Source: Chloroflexota bacterium (GTDB lineage: Bacteria; Chloroflexota; Anaerolineae; B4-G1; DUEL01). From it: DNA of 7,040 bases. Both the position numbers and the translations under genes were made by a program. The notes under the pieces were generated by a model, which saw only the letters and a list, made by a program, of their open reading frames with translations, ran no database searches and was not told the origin of the DNA. Numbering within the stretch: position 1 is the stretch's first letter; the number at the start of each line of letters is the position of its first letter. Positions 5,588-7,040 of this stretch are shown here, piece by piece. The stretch covers positions 1 to 7,040 of the forward strand of contig JAGHZG010000077.1 in the NCBI GenBank assembly GCA_017743275.1. The letters are read 5' to 3'.

Positions 5588-6297
5588 AGACCCACGCGGC
5601 GCCCATCGGCCCCGCATCGCTCCTGACCCGGCGCGACCCCACCTGGGCGCGCGACTTTGAGGCCATCCTGAAGGCCTACGAGGCGGCCGGCGGCAAGGTG
5701 GACGCCCTCCAATCGGACCGTATCGCCAGCGCGGTCATCAGCGCCAACCGCGTCCTCTTCGTCAACGAAATTCCGGGCATCCACCTGGAGGCCGAAGAGA
5801 CCCCCACCGGCATCCGCGCCCACATCCGGGTGGACCCGGGCACGCGCGTGGAGTACCCCGTCCACCTGTGCTTCGGGATGATCCCGCAGGAGGGGGTCCA
5901 GGAGATTCTCCCCACCTTTGAGATTGGTGAAGGGGCGGAGGTGGGTTTCCTGGCCCACTGTACTTTCCCCAACGCGGTCAACCTTCAGCATATCATGGAT
6001 GCGACGGTCCGCATCGGGCCGGGGGCGACGATGCGTTATACCGAGGCCCACTACCACGGTCCCTACGGCGGCATCCAGGTTCTCCCCACCAGCCACGTCA
6101 TTGTGGAGGAGGAGGGCCGGTTTGAGAACGAGTTCAACCTGACCCATGGGCGAATCGGCCGGATGGAAATCCGGATGGAGGTGGATGTGGCCGCCCGCGG
6201 GGTGGCGGAACTGGTGGTCAAGGCCTACGGGATGGGCGACGATTACATCCGCGTGGAGGAGACCATCCGCCTGAACGGCCCCGAGGCCCGGGGCTGA
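5584..6297 (+). CDS. SufB/SufD-family Fe-S scaffold, N-terminal part (frameshifted)
   Basis: First 237 residues of a SufB/SufD-family scaffold, partner of the SufC-type ATPase just upstream. The ATG overlaps the sufC stop, and the G-run at 5571-5577 can act as Shine-Dalgarno. The piece shows the family's beta-helix region, including a HIMDATVRIGPGATMRYTEA stretch (137-156), then THGRIGRME and a GMGDDYIRVEETI segment. It ends abruptly at TGA 6295 within NGPEARG, where relatives continue into the catalytic C-terminus. That continuation is present in the -1 frame from 6294. Joined, the protein would be about 332 residues, shorter than classical SufB or SufD and in the range of the compact archaeal/anaerobe (SmsB-type) scaffold. 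This part alone lacks the conserved Cys and Glu and should not support cluster assembly. Either the gene is a recent pseudogene, the shift is bypassed, or a base is missing in the sequence. Confidence 0.88.
   Translation: MKTHAAPIGPASLLTRRDPTWARDFEAILKAYEAAGGKVDALQSDRIASAVISANRVLFVNEIPGIHLEAEETPTGIRAHIRVDPGTRVEYPVHLCFGMIPQEGVQEILPTFEIGEGAEVGFLAHCTFPNAVNLQHIMDATVRIGPGATMRYTEAHYHGPYGGIQVLPTSHVIVEEEGRFENEFNLTHGRIGRMEIRMEVDVAARGVAELVVKAYGMGDDYIRVEETIRLNGPEARG
6289..6297 (+). other. Frameshift point in the SufB/SufD-family gene
   Basis: The upstream frame reads CGG GGC TGA here. Homology-like sequence resumes in the -1 frame with CTG ACC AGG ACC CGC (LTRTR), starting at 6294. Restoring one base, for example an extra C between GGC and TGA, gives a single continuous ORF. 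CCGGGGC is a homopolymer-rich spot suited to a sequencing or replication indel. It does not fit the X XXY YYZ slippery heptamer. A single-tRNA slip from GGC to GGG is conceivable but would be non-canonical. Confidence 0.8.
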
Positions 6298-6581
6298 CCA
6301 GGACCCGCGTCGCTGTGCGGGACCGGGCCGTCGGCGATGTCTTTACCACGGCGGAGGGGAACGCCCCCGGCGCGCGCGGCCATATGGACTGCACGGAGAT
6401 TGTGCGTGGCCAGGCCGTTGCCCGCAATACCCCCATCGTCATTGTTCGCAACGATCAGGCGCGCGTCACCCACGAGGCCGCCATCGGCTCCGTGAGCCGC
6501 AAAGAACTGGAGACGCTGATGGCCCGGGGCCTGAGCGAGGACGATGCGGTGGACATCATTATCCGGGGAATACTGGCATAA
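6294..6581 (+). CDS. SufB/SufD-family Fe-S scaffold, C-terminal catalytic part
   Basis: Continuation of the scaffold gene in the -1 frame, about 95 residues from LTRTRVAVRD to the TAA at 6579-6581. It holds the most conserved part of the family: EGNAPGARGHMDCTEIVRG, TPIVIV, RVTHEAAIGSVSRKELETLM and DDAVDIIIRGIL. The cysteine in GHMDC and the glutamate in THEA correspond by pattern and spacing (28 residues apart, against 29 in E. coli) to SufB C405 and E434, which are needed for cluster formation. The first possible independent start is GTG 6315, with no Shine-Dalgarno, so it is unlikely to be a separate gene. If the frameshift is real, the catalytic end is not translated in frame. The GHMDC cysteine favours a SufB-like over a SufD-like role. 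Confidence 0.88.
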   Translation: MTRTRVAVRDRAVGDVFTTAEGNAPGARGHMDCTEIVRGQAVARNTPIVIVRNDQARVTHEAAIGSVSRKELETLMARGLSEDDAVDIIIRGILA

Positions 6582-6582
6582 G

Positions 6583-6633
6583 GAGAGGGTTTTGCGGCGG
6601 CGGCCTTCAGCCGCCGCCGCAAAATCCGCTCTC
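6583..6633. repeat. Long GC-rich hairpin after the Fe-S scaffold gene
   Basis: A 15-bp perfect core stem pairs 6590-6604 with 6610-6624 around the loop CTTCA, and two more short stems extend it to 6583/6633 with single-base bulges on the 3' side. It begins one base after the TAA of the scaffold gene. Four Ts lie on the 5' side and four As on the 3' side of the GC core, again the reverse of an intrinsic terminator. The GGCGG core and CTTYA loop match the element at 605-653, suggesting one repeat family. Confidence 0.85.
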
Positions 6634-6652
6634 TTCTCCAAATCGGATCAAC

Positions 6653-7040
6653 ATGAGGTTACGGCTTGCTGTTCCGTTTCTCGCCCTGGCATTCACTGCT
6701 CTGCTCCTGACGCTGGCGCGCCCGGCCGGGGCCGCTCCGGCGCCGGACGCCCCCGTTGTCCACATCCTCTACTTTTATTCTGTGGACTGCCCCCACTGCC
6801 AGGTGGTGGAGCAGGAAGTCCTGGGGCCGCTGGAGGAGAAGTACCCGGGCCGCCTGGACGTCCGCTATCTGGAAATTGGCGACCCTACCGCCTACGAGTT
6901 GCTGGTGCGGACGGAAGAATACTTCCAGGTTGCTCCGGAGAAGCGGGGCCTGCCGACCATTGTGGTGGGCGACCGGATTCTCATCGGGGAGGACGAGGCC
7001 CGGCAGCAGTTGCCCTGCCTGGTGGAGAAGTGTCTGGTGG
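6653..7040 (+). CDS. Exported thioredoxin-like protein with CPHC motif (3' end cut)
   Basis: Open from ATG 6653 to the window edge (129 residues, no stop). Residues 1-27 look like a signal peptide or anchor: a basic start (MRLR), a hydrophobic core (about 6-20) and an AGA-A cleavage-like site near 27. Next comes a thioredoxin-fold segment: the strand HILYFYS, active-site C46-P-H-C49, helix VVEQEVLGPLEEKY, and the cis-proline loop GLPTIVVGD (P101). CPHC is the DsbA-type dipeptide, so an oxidative or isomerase role outside the cytoplasm is plausible. Two further cysteines (C122, C127) in LPCLVEKC may form another redox pair. Similar exported thioredoxin domains in Chloroflexota and relatives are often followed by a multi-helix membrane domain; whether that is so here is beyond the edge. 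The ATG has no clear Shine-Dalgarno. It is probably unrelated to the upstream Fe-S operon because the long hairpin intervenes. Confidence 0.83.
   Translation, partial: MRLRLAVPFLALAFTALLLTLARPAGAAPAPDAPVVHILYFYSVDCPHCQVVEQEVLGPLEEKYPGRLDVRYLEIGDPTAYELLVRTEEYFQVAPEKRGLPTIVVGDRILIGEDEARQQLPCLVEKCLV

Noticed and set aside
6289..6300. Canonical -1 programmed frameshift site
   Set aside because: No X XXY YYZ heptamer is in frame, and I did not see a clear stimulatory hairpin or pseudoknot directly downstream. An indel or sequence error is the simpler explanation.

Overview
This GC-rich bacterial window carries seven genes, all on the + strand and closely spaced. The best guess for the host is a Chloroflexota (Anaerolineae-like) bacterium. 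That guess rests on an enlarged pyruvate phosphate dikinase, a compact SufC plus short SufB-type pair resembling archaeal and anaerobic two-gene systems, a CPHC thioredoxin-like exported protein, and gaps filled with palindromes and a heptamer array. The assignment is inference from style; no marker gene is present.

Layout. Positions 1-148 hold no gene I can support, but begin with four G-tracts that could form a quadruplex. A near-consensus sigma-70 promoter (149-177) and a perfect Shine-Dalgarno drive a small four-helix membrane protein of unknown function (204-593). A 19-bp perfect inverted repeat follows, then ppdK (683-3646). A palindrome-of-palindromes repeat (3665-3698) separates ppdK from moaC (3719-4192), which is followed 6 nt later by a MOSC-domain gene (4199-4636). 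A 13-copy heptamer array (4715-4805) runs into the start codon of a sufC-type ATPase gene (4805-5587). That gene overlaps a SufB/SufD-family gene by 4 nt (ATGA). The SufB-type reading frame is broken by a net one-base loss near 6294, so it appears as two pieces (5584-6297 and 6294-6581). A long GC-rich hairpin follows, and the window ends inside a secreted or membrane-anchored thioredoxin-like gene (6653 onward).

How the genes work together. PpdK interconverts pyruvate and PEP using ATP and phosphate, giving AMP and pyrophosphate. MoaC makes cyclic pyranopterin monophosphate for molybdenum cofactor, and the MOSC protein is plausibly a sulfur carrier or transfer protein of the same pathway. 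The SufC/SufB-like pair is an Fe-S cluster assembly scaffold of the minimal two-component kind (SmsCB-like); no cysteine desulfurase, SufE/SufU or SufD gene is visible here. Molybdoenzymes normally need both Moco and Fe-S clusters, so the adjacency of these modules makes sense, but co-regulation is not demonstrated.

The points most worth checking are the frameshift in the Fe-S scaffold gene, the heptamer array acting as the 5' leader of sufC, the related intergenic hairpins, and the roughly 50-residue insertion in PpdK. I did not find a clearly new defence or mobile system.
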